The position numbers and the translations under genes were made by a program. A model generated the notes under the pieces. That model was given only the letters and a program-made list of their open reading frames with translations. It searched no databases and was not told the origin of the DNA. From the NCBI RefSeq assembly GCF_015291625.1, contig NZ_CP030047.1:5890001-5954000 (forward strand): a stretch of DNA of 64,000 bases. The letters are read 5' to 3'. Positions 63,961 through 64,000 of this stretch are shown here, one piece after another. Source of the DNA: Bradyrhizobium sp. CCBAU 53421. Its GTDB lineage: Bacteria; Pseudomonadota; Alphaproteobacteria; Rhizobiales; Xanthobacteraceae. Every line of letters begins with the position of its first letter. Position 1 is the stretch's first letter.

Positions 63961-64000
63961 ATGCGTCGCTGTTTTGGCTTGGCAAGCCATCCAAGAAACG
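63961..64000 (+). CDS. Possible start of a rightward gene, cut by window edge
   Basis: An ATG at 63961 is preceded by AAGGAG at a workable distance and opens MRRCFGLASHPRN before the sequence ends. Thirteen residues are too few for identification. Confidence 0.3.
   Translation, partial: MRRCFGLASHPRN

Overview
The window looks like chromosome from a Bradyrhizobium-type alphaproteobacterium. It is GC-rich, its small conserved proteins and repeats are typical of that group, and its accessory functions are metabolic. It reads as a series of separate functional blocks. I saw no rRNA, tRNA, CRISPR array, integrase or transposase.

Left edge (1-5229, minus strand). A propane-type binuclear iron monooxygenase is present: the hydroxylase large subunit mimA and the N-terminal part of the reductase mimB, which runs off the edge. 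A zinc alcohol dehydrogenase lies upstream. Two minus-strand sigma-54 (-24/-12) promoters, one a full consensus match, serve mimA and adh separately. A terminator-like hairpin follows adh.

Formate block (5230-18395). A Tat-exported molybdenum formate dehydrogenase (alpha, beta and cytochrome b gamma subunits plus a small Tat protein) sits downstream of accessory genes. These include a TorD-like chaperone with an N-terminal helix-turn-helix and DUF3305, DUF3306, DUF6352 and DUF6505 proteins. A multi-cluster 4Fe-4S protein is divergent. A WD40-cytochrome c fusion lies nearby.

Peptide export block (18600-29720). There is a complete inner-membrane exporter of the NHLM/NHLP type: an HlyD-like adaptor, a C39-peptidase ABC transporter and a second ABC transporter. 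Around it are five double-glycine-leader peptide genes; one is very short and one carries an apparent frameshift. CRP-like palindromes (TGTGA-N6-TCACA type) lie 74-81 bp before the start codon of four of these peptide genes and of one further small exported protein. A stand-alone cyclic-nucleotide-binding protein sits among them.

Aromatic catabolism block (29994-56233). It holds a Rieske dioxygenase (alpha, beta, reductase), an acyl-CoA ligase, SDRs, a thiolase paired with a DUF35-SDR fusion, a cyclase-family hydrolase, IorAB, a nitrilase, a gentisate-dioxygenase-like enzyme, a fumarylacetoacetate hydrolase, a thioesterase, a Liv-type ABC importer and three MarR regulators. The set fits indole-3-acetate catabolism through dioxindole-3-acetate, isatin and isatinate to anthranilate. 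I infer a CoA-dependent retro-aldol step that releases acetyl-CoA and isatin. The iorA and dioxygenase promoters share an almost identically arranged bipartite palindromic operator.

Right edge (56786-64000). A minimal NRPS locus contains one adenylation-carrier protein (Asn-like code), an acyl-CoA dehydrogenase, a thioesterase with a TubC-like docking domain and a Cys nucleophile, a phosphopantetheinyl transferase, and an atypical NarL-type response regulator.
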